Positions 41,895-50,968 of a stretch of 64,000 nucleotides of DNA are shown here, in pieces. The DNA comes from Lachnospiraceae bacterium (GTDB taxonomy: Bacteria; Bacillota; Clostridia; Lachnospirales; Lachnospiraceae). The stretch covers positions 25,251 to 89,250 of the forward strand of contig JAQUVX010000018.1 of assembly GCA_028693165.1 (NCBI GenBank), given 5' to 3'. The notes beneath the pieces were generated by a model, which had not been told where the DNA came from, searched no databases, and saw only the letters and a list, made by a program, of their open reading frames with translations. A program made the translations under genes and the position numbers. Numbering within the stretch: position 1 is the stretch's first letter; each line of letters opens with the position of its first letter.

Positions 41895-42851
41895 ATGGCG
41901 GAAGAGAAAGCGACGGTGCCGCGCCTGCAGAAGGATCGGGCGGAGAAGAAACTGGAGGGCTGCAGGGATGTATTTACTGACATCAGCAATGTTCTGATTT
42001 TTGAGAAACCGTTGATTTGGGAAGATCAGCTTCGGGACGGACCGACGGAAACGATTTACAAGGCGGATGATGCAACGAGGTACAGAGAGCAGCGCCGCGA
42101 TGTGGCGAAGTACGTGGAGAACATGGGCATTCAGATGATGTTTATCGGAATGGAAAACCAATCGAAGACGGACCGGGATATGGCGATTCGGGTGATGGGG
42201 TATGACTATGCGTCCTACCGAAGTCAGATGGATGCCGGAGCACCGCGCTATCCGGTGATTACGGTGGTGCTGTATTTTGGGGATCAGGAGTGGGATGTAG
42301 GAACATCGCTGAAGGAGCTTATGGATATACCGGAAGAGCTGGAGCACAAATTTGCCGACTACCGGATCAATCTGATCGATGTGCCGCGTCTGCCCAAATC
42401 GGTCAGAGCGAAATTGACAAGCGATTTTCGCGTGATTGCAGATTATTTTGCCGAGAAGGGCGGAGCAGAAGATCAGTCGCGCAGTGAGAGAACCTTAAAG
42501 CACCCGGTCGAAGTGGCAGACTTCTTTCGGGCGTTTAGTGGAGATAAACGATTCTCAGAAACGATGGAAGTGGTGGCGGAGATGGAAAAGGAAGGGAGAG
42601 AAGTCAGAATGTGTGATTTGTTTGATAAGGCCGAGGCGCGTGGCCACAGGGAAGGTCGTGCGGAAGAGCGCGCGAGGATGATCAGTGCGATGCGCAGAAA
42701 GTGGGATAAACAGTTGTCGGCGGCGGATGCTGCGGAGGCATTGGAGCTGGATGAGGCTGAGGTTCGTGAGGTCTATGATTTGATTGAACGGAATTCTGGA
42801 CTGTCCGATTTAGAGATTGCGAAAGTGTTGGTGCAGGAAGAATATAAGTGA
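41895..42851 (+). CDS. Rpn-family / PD-(D/E)XK nuclease transposase-like protein
   Basis: ATG 41895 has AGGAGG at the right distance; ATG 41889 is too close. The 318-residue protein shows the Rpn pattern: N-terminal DVFTDISNVLIFEKPLIW, an endonuclease core with YPVITVVLYFG in the QxK-like strand, a long linker, and a charged helical C-terminus (ARGHREGRAEERARMISAMRRKW). These proteins (recombination-promoting nuclease or PF12784-like) are abundant in Lachnospiraceae. No inverted terminal repeats flank it, so it is not shown to be mobile. Confidence 0.75.
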   Translation: MAEEKATVPRLQKDRAEKKLEGCRDVFTDISNVLIFEKPLIWEDQLRDGPTETIYKADDATRYREQRRDVAKYVENMGIQMMFIGMENQSKTDRDMAIRVMGYDYASYRSQMDAGAPRYPVITVVLYFGDQEWDVGTSLKELMDIPEELEHKFADYRINLIDVPRLPKSVRAKLTSDFRVIADYFAEKGGAEDQSRSERTLKHPVEVADFFRAFSGDKRFSETMEVVAEMEKEGREVRMCDLFDKAEARGHREGRAEERARMISAMRRKWDKQLSAADAAEALELDEAEVREVYDLIERNSGLSDLEIAKVLVQEEYK

Positions 42852-42876
42852 TGTGGAAGCAGGCGCTGCGGCGTGC

Positions 42877-42904
42877 GAGTCCGACAGGCCGGACTCTTTT
42901 TGTT
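42877..42904 (+). terminator. Intrinsic terminator after the Rpn gene
   Basis: GAGTCCG (42877-42883) pairs with CGGACTC (42890-42896) and is followed by TTTTTGTT. Confidence 0.85.
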
Positions 42905-43029
42905 GTAAAACCCCACCAGAATATAACACAATCTATACAAAACTGTGATCATAGATTTTACATTACCTTTCTATAGTGTATTTATCAACAGGCAAGAGCT
43001 GATAAAATGACGATAGGAAGGGAATGGAT

Positions 43030-44589
43030 ATGAGAAAACAGACCATTATTACAAGTGTTTTAGTAGGAGCCCTGGCGGTAGGCGGATTGCAGGCATGGGC
43101 GGCAACGGTACATTATAATGATTCAAGTGTGACAGGCGGATCGGAGGCATGGAACGCATGGGCGGCAGAGTGGGAGAAGACAGCGGCCGATTTTACCAAA
43201 GTTTCCCTGACACCGGGTGCAGCAGAGTCCCAGATCAACTTTGCATGGTACAGCGAGGGAAGTAATGCGACCCCAATCGTTTACTTTGGAACCGACGCAC
43301 AGAATCTTCAGGCATATAACGGAACCAGCGCAGCGGTCGATGCGAGCCTGACCAACGGAAAGGCATATTCTTACAACTACGCGACTGTGACCGGGCTGAC
43401 CGAGAATACCACGTACTATTATGCAGTATCAAAGAGCGGCGTTCCATCCGCAACCGAGACCTTCAAAACCGGAGATTTCGACAGCGTAAACATCCTGTAT
43501 GTCGGTGATCCGCAGGTAGGTGCTTCCAAGGGCCAGCCGCAGGGAGAAGGCAAGCTGACAGCAGACGCAGGCGTAGCCAACACAGCCGCACGCAATGACG
43601 GTTTTGCATGGGACCGCACGCTGGATGCCGCACTGGCTCAGAATCCAAACCTGAACTTCGTCATTTCCGCAGGTGATCAGGTCAACAAGACCGGTAAAGC
43701 CAAAGAAGAGGAGTACGCAGCTTACCTGTCTGCAAGTGCTCTGACAAGCCTTCCGGTGGCAACCACAATCGGAAACCATGATTCCCTGAATCCGGATTAC
43801 AGCTATCATTTCAACAACCCGAATCCGACCCAGCTTGGCAAGACACAGGCAGGCGGAGACTACTATTACACATATGGCGAGGGACTGTTCATCGTCCTGA
43901 ACACCAACAACTACAACGTTGCCGAGCATGAGCAGAGCATCCAGAAAGCCATCGCGGCATTCCCGAATGCAAACTGGCGCGTGGTAACCATCCATCAGGA
44001 TATCTACGGTTCCGGCCTGGATCATTCCGATACCGACGGCATGATTCTCCGCACACAGCTGACACCGGTGTTTGACAAATACGACATCGACGTGGTGCTT
44101 CAGGGTCATGACCACACCTATAGCCGTTCCAAGATCCTGTACGGAGACGGTCAGACACATGGCAATTATGAATTCAAACTGAATGCAGCAGGAGACGACT
44201 ATGATTGGGATCATGCATACAACACCACCTCCGGCGAGAGCATTCCGTTAAGCCCGGATGCTGCCGACAGTGCTGCGGTTGCTGCTCTGGACAGATTCGC
44301 AGAGGACAATCACTGCTACACCATCGAGAGTTCAGGACAGAGCACCGTAACGAACCCGAAGGGCACCCTGTACATGACTGCAAACTCCGCATCCGGTTCC
44401 AAATATTATGAGCTGATTGCCACACAGCAGGATTACATTGCCAACAGAAGCCAGAACTGGCTGCCAAGCTACTCGGTCATCAACATGACGGCCAATGATT
44501 TCAAGATTACAACCTATCAGGTTACCGATGCAGGAAGCGTTGAGAAGATCGACAATACCTTCACCATTCATAAAACCGCAGGAAGATAG
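43030..44589 (+). CDS. Secreted purple-acid-phosphatase-like metallophosphoesterase
   Basis: Two in-frame ATGs exist (43024, 43030); the second has better spacing from AGGAAGGG. The 519-residue protein has a signal peptide (to about 25), an N-terminal fibronectin-III-like domain, and a calcineurin-like phosphoesterase domain: YVGDPQVGA, SAGDQVN, TIGNHDSL, TIHQDIYGSG and LQGHDHTYSR, the complete metal-ligand set. It should hydrolyse phosphate esters outside the cell. It precedes a YibE/F membrane protein by 5 bp. A possible promoter lies in the A/T-rich 42930-43000 stretch. Confidence 0.85.
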   Translation: MRKQTIITSVLVGALAVGGLQAWAATVHYNDSSVTGGSEAWNAWAAEWEKTAADFTKVSLTPGAAESQINFAWYSEGSNATPIVYFGTDAQNLQAYNGTSAAVDASLTNGKAYSYNYATVTGLTENTTYYYAVSKSGVPSATETFKTGDFDSVNILYVGDPQVGASKGQPQGEGKLTADAGVANTAARNDGFAWDRTLDAALAQNPNLNFVISAGDQVNKTGKAKEEEYAAYLSASALTSLPVATTIGNHDSLNPDYSYHFNNPNPTQLGKTQAGGDYYYTYGEGLFIVLNTNNYNVAEHEQSIQKAIAAFPNANWRVVTIHQDIYGSGLDHSDTDGMILRTQLTPVFDKYDIDVVLQGHDHTYSRSKILYGDGQTHGNYEFKLNAAGDDYDWDHAYNTTSGESIPLSPDAADSAAVAALDRFAEDNHCYTIESSGQSTVTNPKGTLYMTANSASGSKYYELIATQQDYIANRSQNWLPSYSVINMTANDFKITTYQVTDAGSVEKIDNTFTIHKTAGR

Positions 44590-44594
44590 GAAAA

Positions 44595-45722
44595 ATGATG
44601 CCGCAGCTTAAGAAACCAATTACGAAATACGTGATATCAGCCGTCCTCCTGGCAGTGGCGCTGATATCCGTAATCCGATTAAACAATGTTACAAAAACAC
44701 AGCTTATCAACCGCACCGGTCAGACATTTGAGACCGGTGTTGTTGTGCAGATTCTACAGGATAATCTTCAGGAGGACGGCATGCGCATCGGTCAGCAGAC
44801 CGTCGTTGTGCGCATGACCAGCGGAGAGAAGAAGGGACAGGAACTGACCACCACCAGCAGCGCCGGTTACCTTTTCGGAGCGGCCTGTACCGTGGGCCTG
44901 CGGGTCGTGGTACTGCAAAGTATCGCAGGCGATACCGTGATCACCAGCGTGTATTCGATGGACCGCAAGGAAATCATCATCGGCTTTGCCCTGCTGTACC
45001 TGCTCGCACTGTGTGTCATCGGCGGCTGGAAGGGCGCACGCGGCGCACTGGGACTGATTTTTACCTTTGCATCGATCATTTACATTTATTTGCCCCTCGT
45101 GTACCTGGGCTATTCGCCGTTTATGACGGCGGTGCTGATCTGCGGGATTACCACGGCGGTCACCCTGTATCTGATCGGCGGCGCGACCAGAAAGACGCTG
45201 TGCGCGACGACGGGGACGCTGGCAGGTGTCATCATCGCAGGTGTTACCGCGACGATATTTTCTAAAATGACGGGAGTAACCGGATGGAATGTATCGGATA
45301 TCGAGAGTCTTCTGACGCTTTATGAGACGGATCATGTTCAGGTGGGCGGACTTTTGTTTTCCGGACTTTTGATCAGCGCCCTCGGTGCGGTCATGGATGT
45401 GGCGATGTCCATATCCAGTTCCATGCAGGAGCTGTGCGATCAGAATCCGGAGATTAGCAGAATGGAGCTGATGAAGGCCGGCATGCGTGTGGGGCGTGAC
45501 ATGATGGGAACGGATTCCAACACCCTGATTCTGGCCTTTGCGGGAACCAGCCTTTCCATGCTGCTCATGAACTACGCCTACGACCTCCCGTTTCTCCAGA
45601 TCATCAATTCCAACAACATCGGAATTGCGGTTATGCAGGGATTGTCGGGAAGCTTCGGCGTAGTCTTGAGTGTGCCGTGCACGGTGTTTGCGGCGGCGTA
45701 TGTTTATAAGTCAATGCCGTAG
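44595..45722 (+). CDS. YibE/F-family membrane protein
   Basis: This 375-residue protein has an N-terminal membrane helix (about 12-30), a soluble beta-rich domain (about 40-120) and seven or so C-terminal transmembrane helices, matching the YibE/F family. Conserved stretches include GVVVQILQDN, MDVAMSISSSMQEL and MGTDSNTLILAFAG. The family is of unknown function and is common in Firmicutes. It starts 5 bp after the phosphatase gene. Its last 19 bp overlap the convergent amidohydrolase gene. Confidence 0.85.
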   Translation: MMPQLKKPITKYVISAVLLAVALISVIRLNNVTKTQLINRTGQTFETGVVVQILQDNLQEDGMRIGQQTVVVRMTSGEKKGQELTTTSSAGYLFGAACTVGLRVVVLQSIAGDTVITSVYSMDRKEIIIGFALLYLLALCVIGGWKGARGALGLIFTFASIIYIYLPLVYLGYSPFMTAVLICGITTAVTLYLIGGATRKTLCATTGTLAGVIIAGVTATIFSKMTGVTGWNVSDIESLLTLYETDHVQVGGLLFSGLLISALGAVMDVAMSISSSMQELCDQNPEISRMELMKAGMRVGRDMMGTDSNTLILAFAGTSLSMLLMNYAYDLPFLQIINSNNIGIAVMQGLSGSFGVVLSVPCTVFAAAYVYKSMP

Positions 45723-46513
45723 ATGCGTTTTGCATTTTCATAGAACACCGCATTCCAGTGCTGTTCGGGAACGATATATTTGACCACGTCGATGTAATTT
45801 TGCATATTCACCAGTGGCCAGTCGGTCCCGTACAGGATGCGGTCCCAGCGGTTTAAATATTTGAGCCACATCCGAATGTAGTTCAGCCAGTCGCGGTGTT
45901 CTTCTACAAAATCGGTGATGTCGAAGGTTCCTTCCAAAAGCCCGGACAGGTCAATCGCGACATTGTCATTCTTCATGGCGACCTCGATCGCATCCACAAT
46001 CCATGGATTCCCAATATGACAGATCACAAACGTCACGTCCGGGTGCGCCACGGCCACGTCGTCCACCGTCAGCGGGTGAGAATATTTGACAAGGGCATGG
46101 CTCACAGCCGTGTCGCCGGTATGGATCGCCACCGGCTTGTCGTAGCGCGTGGCCAGCTCATAGAATGGCGTGTAGACATCATCGGACACGTAGAGCGGCG
46201 TATAGCCGGGATAGAGCTTGATGCCGACGCACTGGGATTCCCGCAGGTGTTTCTCGACCATCTGTACGCAGAAAGCGGGGTCCTTCTGCTCCATATAGCG
46301 CAGATTCAGCCCAACGCAGTAGCGCAGATTGTCAGGGTAGATATGAAATTGATCCAATTCGGCATTTCCCATGATGACGGCGGAGACGATCTCCAGCTCC
46401 TCACAGGTCTGTGCCAAATGCTCCGGCGTATTCTCGTGGCCGGCCTCTTTTGCGATTTGTTTAAAATGATCATTCTCCATATAGTAGTGGAGATGAGCGT
46501 CGATTATTTTCAT
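45704..46513 (-). CDS. Amidohydrolase-family (TIM-barrel) metal hydrolase
   Basis: This 269-residue protein is of amidohydrolase-2 type: IIDAHLHYY at the N-terminus, GIKLYPGYTP, KPVAIHTGD, VTFVICHIGNPW and ILYGTDWPL give the metal-binding His and Asp residues. The family includes decarboxylases and hydrolases of small aromatic or cyclic acids. The substrate cannot be told. It is a single gene read from a promoter at 46563-46591 and converges on the YibE/F gene with a short overlap. Confidence 0.85.
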   Translation of the reverse strand: MKIIDAHLHYYMENDHFKQIAKEAGHENTPEHLAQTCEELEIVSAVIMGNAELDQFHIYPDNLRYCVGLNLRYMEQKDPAFCVQMVEKHLRESQCVGIKLYPGYTPLYVSDDVYTPFYELATRYDKPVAIHTGDTAVSHALVKYSHPLTVDDVAVAHPDVTFVICHIGNPWIVDAIEVAMKNDNVAIDLSGLLEGTFDITDFVEEHRDWLNYIRMWLKYLNRWDRILYGTDWPLVNMQNYIDVVKYIVPEQHWNAVFYENAKRIYGIDL

Positions 46514-46562
46514 GATGAAAGGGTTCCTTTCCGATAAAGATTGAATTCATTTGTAGGCTACT

Positions 46563-46591
46563 ATTATACTTCTGCGCGGGGGGAACAGCAA
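46563..46591 (-). promoter_or_regulatory. Promoter of the amidohydrolase gene
   Basis: On the - strand TTGCTG (46591-46586) and TATAAT (46568-46563) are 17 bp apart, 50 bp before the start codon. Confidence 0.6.
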
Positions 46592-46722
46592 GTGGAATCG
46601 GCACAATTGGCGCATATTTGTTGGACAGATTAACGCAGATTTAAACCGCCGGGCGTGCAGATTTAACACGCAAGAGGTATGAATAAGGAATAGAAAAACT
46701 TGACTCATATGAGGAGGATCCT

Positions 46723-47205
46723 ATGCAGAAATATTCCATTGGCAGTAAAGTGGTTCACAGCCCGGAAGGGGTGTGCGTGGTCGAAGCGGTTTGCAGGATG
46801 AAACTGGATGGTGAGGAGCGGGAGATGTATAAGCTCCGTTCAACGATCGAACCGGAGAAGCTGGTCTACATCCCGGTGGACAGCGCGATCATGAAGCTGC
46901 GGCTCTTAAAGTCCAGACAGGAAGTGCTGCATCTGCTGCAGCTGGAGCCGGAGGATCGGACCTTCCTTGCGCAGAACACGATGAAGCGGGAAAAACTGCA
47001 AAATCAGGCCATCTACGGGGACGACACCAGCTCGATCATGAAGCTGCTCAAACTCTATACCAACAAGAGCCGCATCAAGACCCTGTCCATTCTGGAGAAG
47101 ACCTGGATGAAGAAGGCCGAGCAGTATCTGTATTCGGAGATCGCAGAGGTTTTGGAGTGCGAGTATACTGCACTGATCAACAGTCATTATGGAATTGCGT
47201 GCTAA
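46723..47205 (+). CDS. CarD-like transcription factor
   Basis: This 160-residue protein has an N-terminal CarD/TRCF RNA-polymerase-interacting domain (YSIGSKVVHSPEGVCVVEAV, EREMYKLRS, KLVYIPVD) and a helical C-terminal DNA-binding part (KTWMKKAEQYLYSEIAEVLE). CarD proteins bind the polymerase beta subunit and stabilise open complexes. The gene stands alone with AGGAGGATCCT ahead of ATG 46723 and a terminator after it. Confidence 0.85.
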   Translation: MQKYSIGSKVVHSPEGVCVVEAVCRMKLDGEEREMYKLRSTIEPEKLVYIPVDSAIMKLRLLKSRQEVLHLLQLEPEDRTFLAQNTMKREKLQNQAIYGDDTSSIMKLLKLYTNKSRIKTLSILEKTWMKKAEQYLYSEIAEVLECEYTALINSHYGIAC

Positions 47206-47229
47206 GTGTGGCAATGCGGAAAAAAACGG

Positions 47230-47263
47230 CAGACAGGTGGTGAATCCGCCTGTCTATTTTGTT
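47230..47263 (+). terminator. Intrinsic terminator after the CarD-like gene
   Basis: AGACAGGTGG (47230-47239) pairs with CCGCCTGTCT (47245-47254) with one wobble and is followed by ATTTTGTTGTTTT. A TATAAT at about 47274 may start the next unit. Confidence 0.8.
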
Positions 47264-47340
47264 GTTTTGATGGTATAATATGAGGGGTAGAGAGCTATCA
47301 GTGGAACTGGAAAAGCATATATTTGGGGAGGCAATCAGAT

Positions 47341-48018
47341 ATGGACTTATCGGCATCAAACACGTGGGAAAAGGTGGATCTGGAACAGTGGGCCCGCCGG
47401 GAGCATTACCGCTATTATACGGAAAAGCTGAAGATTGAGTTTCATATGACGGCCAATGTCCGTGTGGAAAGACTGCTGGATTTCTGCCATCGGAAGGGAT
47501 ATCGCTTCTATGCCGTACTCATTTATGTGATGACGAAAACAGTCAACAGCATAGAGAATCTCAGGATGTTTCGGAATGAACAGGGCGAGCTGTGCGTGTG
47601 GGATCAGCTCAATCCGAACTACACGATTTTCCATGACGATGACAAGACATTTTCCGACTGCTGGTCGGAATACTCGGAGAATTTTGAGACCTGTTATCAC
47701 ACGATAGTCACGGATATGGAGACCTATCGGGATGTCAAGGGTATCAAGGCCCGTGGGAATCAGCCAGCCAATTTTTACTGCGTATCCTGTGCTCCCTGGA
47801 CCAGTTTTACGGGCTACGGCAGCAGGGTTGCCGATGGAGAACCACAGTTTTTTCCGGTGATTACGGCTGGAAAGTATGAGCGATTGGGTGATGGAAAAGC
47901 AGGCGGAGCAGTCCAGATGCCGGTCAATCTTACAATCGCGCACGCAGTGTGCGACGGGTATCATGCGGGACTGTTTTTCGAGCGGCTGCAAGAGAAACTG
48001 GATCAGATCGGAGACTAA
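47341..48018 (+). CDS. Chloramphenicol-acetyltransferase-like protein
   Basis: ATG 47341 is used since TTGGGGAGGCAATCAGAT is the RBS, although it also reads as TTG-initiated codons upstream. The 225-residue protein matches type A chloramphenicol acetyltransferases: LEQWARREHYRYY, RMFRNEQGEL, FYCVSCAPWTSFTGYG and the catalytic AHAVCDGYHAGLF motif (His retained, though HH is AH). It could acetylate chloramphenicol or another small hydroxyl compound. Chromosomal CAT-like proteins often lack resistance activity. It lies 15 bp before ogt. Confidence 0.75.
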   Translation: MDLSASNTWEKVDLEQWARREHYRYYTEKLKIEFHMTANVRVERLLDFCHRKGYRFYAVLIYVMTKTVNSIENLRMFRNEQGELCVWDQLNPNYTIFHDDDKTFSDCWSEYSENFETCYHTIVTDMETYRDVKGIKARGNQPANFYCVSCAPWTSFTGYGSRVADGEPQFFPVITAGKYERLGDGKAGGAVQMPVNLTIAHAVCDGYHAGLFFERLQEKLDQIGD

Positions 48019-48033
48019 GGAGGAGGCATTTGT

Positions 48034-48558
48034 ATGTACTATGGGACGCATTATGCATCTCCGCTTGGGGATATTATGATTGCATGTGATGAAGAAAATC
48101 TGATCGGATTGTGGATCGATCAGCAAAAATATATCAGCAAAACGATGCCGGACGGGATTGTGCCGGAGGATCAAAATCTGTTGCTGATGAAGGCGAAGGA
48201 CTGGCTTGATGATTATTTTGCGGGAAAGAAACCGGACCCGCATAGACTTCCGCTGGCGCCCATCGGCGGGGCATTCAAGCAGGCGATATGGAAGCTTCTG
48301 CTGGAAATCCCGTATGGAGAACTGACTACATACGGAGCCATCGCGCAGGAGGCGGCAAAGCGCCTCGGTAAAGAAACGATGTCGGCGCAGGCGGTGGGCG
48401 GGGCGGTCGGACACAATCCGCTCTCCATCATCATCCCCTGTCACCGCGTGGTGGGCGCGACCGGAAGTCTGACCGGATATGCGGGCGGAATTGATAAGAA
48501 GGTGTGGCTTCTGACGCATGAAGGGGTGGATATGGCGAAGCTGTATCTGCCGCGATAA
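48034..48558 (+). CDS. ogt: Methylated-DNA-protein-cysteine methyltransferase
   Basis: This 174-residue protein has the Ogt/Ada C-terminal fold with active site IPCHRVVGATGSLTGYAGG, the helix-turn-helix TTYGAIAQEAAKRLG and FKQAIWKLLLEIPYGE. It removes O6-alkyl groups from guanine by transfer to the active Cys. Length and motifs are normal. It is probably co-transcribed with the CAT-like gene and ends at a strong bidirectional terminator. Confidence 0.95.
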   Translation: MYYGTHYASPLGDIMIACDEENLIGLWIDQQKYISKTMPDGIVPEDQNLLLMKAKDWLDDYFAGKKPDPHRLPLAPIGGAFKQAIWKLLLEIPYGELTTYGAIAQEAAKRLGKETMSAQAVGGAVGHNPLSIIIPCHRVVGATGSLTGYAGGIDKKVWLLTHEGVDMAKLYLPR

Positions 48559-48579
48559 GAATGGGAAATGTTGAGAAGG

Positions 48580-48626
48580 AAAAGCCTTCGGCAGCTGGAA
48601 TGGATTTCCGGCCGCCGAAGGCTTTT
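48580..48626. terminator. Bidirectional terminator between ogt and thiC
   Basis: AAAAGCCTTCGGC (48580-48592) pairs exactly with GCCGAAGGCTTTT (48614-48626). It serves the convergent ogt and thiC genes. Confidence 0.9.
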
Positions 48627-48631
48627 TTCAC

Positions 48632-49942
48632 TTACAGAATGTCAATATATTCTCCGGCCAGTGCCTTATTCATGCTCCGCACTGCGCAGAATTTGCCGCA
48701 CATGCTGCAGGTATCGCTGTGGTCGTCTTCCGGTTTGCGGCTGTCGCGGATAGCCTTGGCAGTCTCCGGGTCGAGGGCGCAGGTAAACTGTGCGTCCCAG
48801 TCAAGCTTCTGGCGTGCGTCCGCCATCTTGTCATCGATGTCGCGGGCGCCTGGGATGCCCTTGGCGATATCGGCAGCGTGAGCGGCGATCTTGGAGGCAA
48901 TGATGCCCTGCTTTACGTCGTCCACATTTGGCAGTGCCAGATGTTCAGCCGGGGTTACATAGCAAAGAAATGCTGCGCCGCTCATGGCTGCGACTGCGCC
49001 GCCGATGGCGGAGGTGATGTGATCGTAGCCCGGCGCGATATCCGTCACGATCGGCCCAAGTACATAGAAGGGGGCGCCCATACAGATGCTCTGCTGGATC
49101 TGCATATTGGCTGCAACCTGATTGAGCGGAACGTGTCCCGGACCTTCCACCATGACCTGAACATTGTGTGCCCAGGCGCGTTTGGTCAGCTCGCCGAGAC
49201 GGACAAGCTCTTCGATCTGGCAGACATCCGTGGCATCCGCCAGGCAGCCCGGGCGGCAGGCGTCGCCGAGGGAGATGGTCACATCGTGCTCCTCACAGAT
49301 GTCGAGAATCTCATCGAAATACTCGTAGAACGGGTTCTCATTGCCGGTCATGCTCATCCATGCAAATACAAGGCTTCCGCCGCGGCTGACGATGTTCATC
49401 TTGCGCTTGTGGTTTTTGATCTGATCGATGGTCTTTCTTGTGAGACCGCAGTGCAGGGTCACGAAATCCACGCCATCCTCAGCATGGAGACGCACCACGT
49501 CGATAAAATCCTTCGCGGTGAGGCTTGCCAGATCGCGCTGATAGTGAATGACGCTGTCATACACCGGGACGGTGCCGATCATGGCCGGGCACTCGTGGGT
49601 GAGCTTCTGGCGGAACGGCTGGGTGTTGCCGTGGCTTGACAGATCCATGATGGCCTCTGCTCCCAGTTCTACGGCGCTCATGACCTTCTGCATCTCAATA
49701 TTACAATCCTTGCAGTCCCGCGATACGCCAAGATTTACATTGATCTTGGTGCGCAGCATACTGCCGACTCCCTCCGGGTCCAGGCAGGTGTGATGCTTGT
49801 TGGCGCAGATTGCCACCTTGCCCTCTGCGACCAGCTGCATCAGCTTTGCAAGCTCCATGTGTTCTTTCTTTGCCACAAGTTCCATCTGCGGCGTTGCGAT
49901 GCCGCGTCTTGCCGCATCCATCTGTGTTGTGTAGTTTTCCAT
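48632..49942 (-). CDS. thiC: Phosphomethylpyrimidine synthase ThiC
   Basis: This 436-residue radical SAM enzyme converts aminoimidazole ribotide to the HMP-phosphate of thiamine. It carries [47 protein letters not shown] and the C-terminal cluster motif [11 protein letters not shown] (CxxCx4C). The length is that of the shorter bacterial form without the long N-terminal domain. It is monocistronic here and sits behind a TPP riboswitch with a terminator. Confidence 0.95.
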   Translation of the reverse strand: MENYTTQMDAARRGIATPQMELVAKKEHMELAKLMQLVAEGKVAICANKHHTCLDPEGVGSMLRTKINVNLGVSRDCKDCNIEMQKVMSAVELGAEAIMDLSSHGNTQPFRQKLTHECPAMIGTVPVYDSVIHYQRDLASLTAKDFIDVVRLHAEDGVDFVTLHCGLTRKTIDQIKNHKRKMNIVSRGGSLVFAWMSMTGNENPFYEYFDEILDICEEHDVTISLGDACRPGCLADATDVCQIEELVRLGELTKRAWAHNVQVMVEGPGHVPLNQVAANMQIQQSICMGAPFYVLGPIVTDIAPGYDHITSAIGGAVAAMSGAAFLCYVTPAEHLALPNVDDVKQGIIASKIAAHAADIAKGIPGARDIDDKMADARQKLDWDAQFTCALDPETAKAIRDSRKPEDDHSDTCSMCGKFCAVRSMNKALAGEYIDIL

Positions 49943-50020
49943 GTTCAGTACCTCGCCTTTTCTTTTTTGCGTAAATTTTTGAGCGACAGAGAGTGGTGCT
50001 CCCGGTCTGCCGCCTGTGAT

Positions 50021-50056
50021 TAAAAAAACAGGGGATGCCTGACCGGCACCTCCTGT
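50021..50056 (-). terminator. Riboswitch expression-platform terminator upstream of thiC
   Basis: On the - strand ACAGGAGGTGCC (50056-50045) pairs with GGCATCCCCTGT (50039-50028), one mismatch and one wobble, followed by seven T residues. It follows the TPP aptamer and should form when TPP is bound. Confidence 0.8.
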
Positions 50057-50067
50057 AAAAAGTTTCG

Positions 50068-50166
50068 CACTATAACGACTTCCTACGACGGCATTATCCG
50101 TATCAGGTTATAGGGTCGAAGTTGATGACTTCCTCTCAGCCTGCTGCTACAAGCTCCCCTGTGTTT
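50068..50166 (-). promoter_or_regulatory. TPP (THI-box) riboswitch aptamer controlling thiC
   Basis: Read on the - strand it contains CACAGGGGAGC, GCTGAGAGG, GACCCTATAACCTGATACGG and ATAATGCCGTCGTAGGAA, the diagnostic TPP aptamer blocks in correct order. Binding of TPP would favour the downstream terminator and reduce thiC expression. Ends are approximate. Confidence 0.95.
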
Positions 50167-50212
50167 TTTGGTTGTATTACGGTTCGCATAATGTCTGTGA
50201 ACTGTACTTGTG

Positions 50213-50255
50213 ATTGTACACCGTCCGGTGTTGGATTGCAAGCGGTTCTTGAAAT
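50213..50255. repeat. 43-bp direct repeat, copy A
   Basis: This copy begins ATTGTACACCGTCCGG and ends GGTTCTTGAAAT. It matches copy B at 50634-50676 at 38 of 43 positions. The two copies are 421 bp apart in the same direction and enclose three related hairpins. Confidence 0.75.
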
Positions 50256-50410
50256 ATTGCAGTGGTGTTGCGCTGCATTGCGCCGCATTATTGCGCTGCA
50301 CAAGCCGCGAAATTTGTAAACTTTGCGCGATTTGCGGAATTGGACAACAAGCATACTATTTGCATCTTCGCTGTCCAAAATCCAGATCAGTCAGGCAGGA
50401 AAACAGGCTG
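50256..50410. other. Non-coding stretch inside the repeat-bounded segment
   Basis: Short C/G-rich runs (GCGCTGCATTGCGCCGCATTA) and no ORF with an RBS. I see no gene. Confidence 0.4.
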
Positions 50411-50451
50411 TTTTGGTAGCCGGGCCTCTGAAACCACTTCCGCTACCAAAA
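50411..50451. repeat. Inverted repeat 1 (TTTTGGTAGC/GCTACCAAAA)
   Basis: A perfect 10-bp inverted repeat, 50411-50420 with 50442-50451, 21-bp spacer. Confidence 0.8.
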
Positions 50452-50472
50452 AAATCCCCAAAATTGAGGAAT

Positions 50473-50523
50473 TTTTGGTAGCAAGACACCGATCCGCCGC
50501 GCGGCTACCAAAACCAACTATTT
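50473..50523. repeat. Inverted repeat 2, same stem as repeat 1
   Basis: TTTTGGTAGC (50473-50482) and GCTACCAAAA (50514-50523), 31-bp spacer. The stem is identical to repeat 1 but the loop differs. Confidence 0.8.
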
Positions 50524-50543
50524 TCCATGCCTGGAAGCCGCTG

Positions 50544-50585
50544 ATTTTGGTAATTTGCAGAGTGATTAGGTAAGAATTACCAAAA
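50544..50585. repeat. Inverted repeat 3, related stem
   Basis: ATTTTGGTAATT (50544-50555) and AATTACCAAAA (50575-50585). The TTTTGGTA/TACCAAAA core is shared with repeats 1 and 2. Confidence 0.75.
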
Positions 50586-50633
50586 CATAAAATTAAAATG
50601 CAAATTGGAATCCAGCGATGACGTGGATATGGG

Positions 50634-50676
50634 ATTGTATACCGTCCCGCGTTGGAGTGGAAGCGGTTCTTGAAAT
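50634..50676. repeat. 43-bp direct repeat, copy B
   Basis: This second copy (38 of 43 identical to copy A) ends exactly where the recognisable response-regulator remnant begins on the opposite strand, so it may mark an insertion or deletion joint. Confidence 0.75.
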
Positions 50677-50760
50677 GCATTGCTCCTGCCGGTATGTATC
50701 GATTATCGACGAGAGGTATGACAATTCCTCTTGATCGTCATCACAAATGGCAATTCTCAT
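50677..50760 (-). pseudogene. Response-regulator 5' stump (LytTR/AgrA type)
   Basis: On the - strand ATG 50760 has a proper RBS (TATGGAGGTTATGGCG) and reads MRIAICDDDQEELSYLSSII, the classical start of a LytTR-family response regulator with its acidic DDD pocket. After about 27 codons it runs into repeat copy B and loses homology. The rest of the receiver and the DNA-binding domain are absent from the window. It is a truncated gene, probably cut when the repeat-bounded segment arrived. Confidence 0.7.
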
Positions 50761-50968
50761 TCGCCATAACCTCCATAATTGATATGTGGATATAAAAAGC
50801 ACGCTCATTATACTACAAAAAAGGTTCTTTTCCGCTCCGGATTATACCATTCGCGCCGAAAATACTACCACTCGCGCCAAACACCTCCGTTCTTCTGCGA
50901 ACCTGCTATGATTTATATCATATAAGCAGGTGTTTTTTGAGTATGAAAAGGAGGGCTTCAAAGGATGA

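Noticed and set aside
41895-42851. Rpn gene as an active insertion sequence
   Set aside because: No terminal inverted repeats or target duplications are visible around it.
47341-48018. CAT-like gene as a mobile resistance cassette
   Set aside because: It is embedded beside ogt with normal composition and no mobile-element signs; activity on chloramphenicol is unproven.
48719-49639. 306-codon + strand ORF opposite thiC
   Set aside because: Antisense shadow of a well-conserved enzyme gene.
50387-50680. 97-codon - strand ORF across the three inverted repeats
   Set aside because: Its coding would be made of the repeat arms, it has no RBS and no recognisable domain; it runs into the response-regulator stump in another frame.
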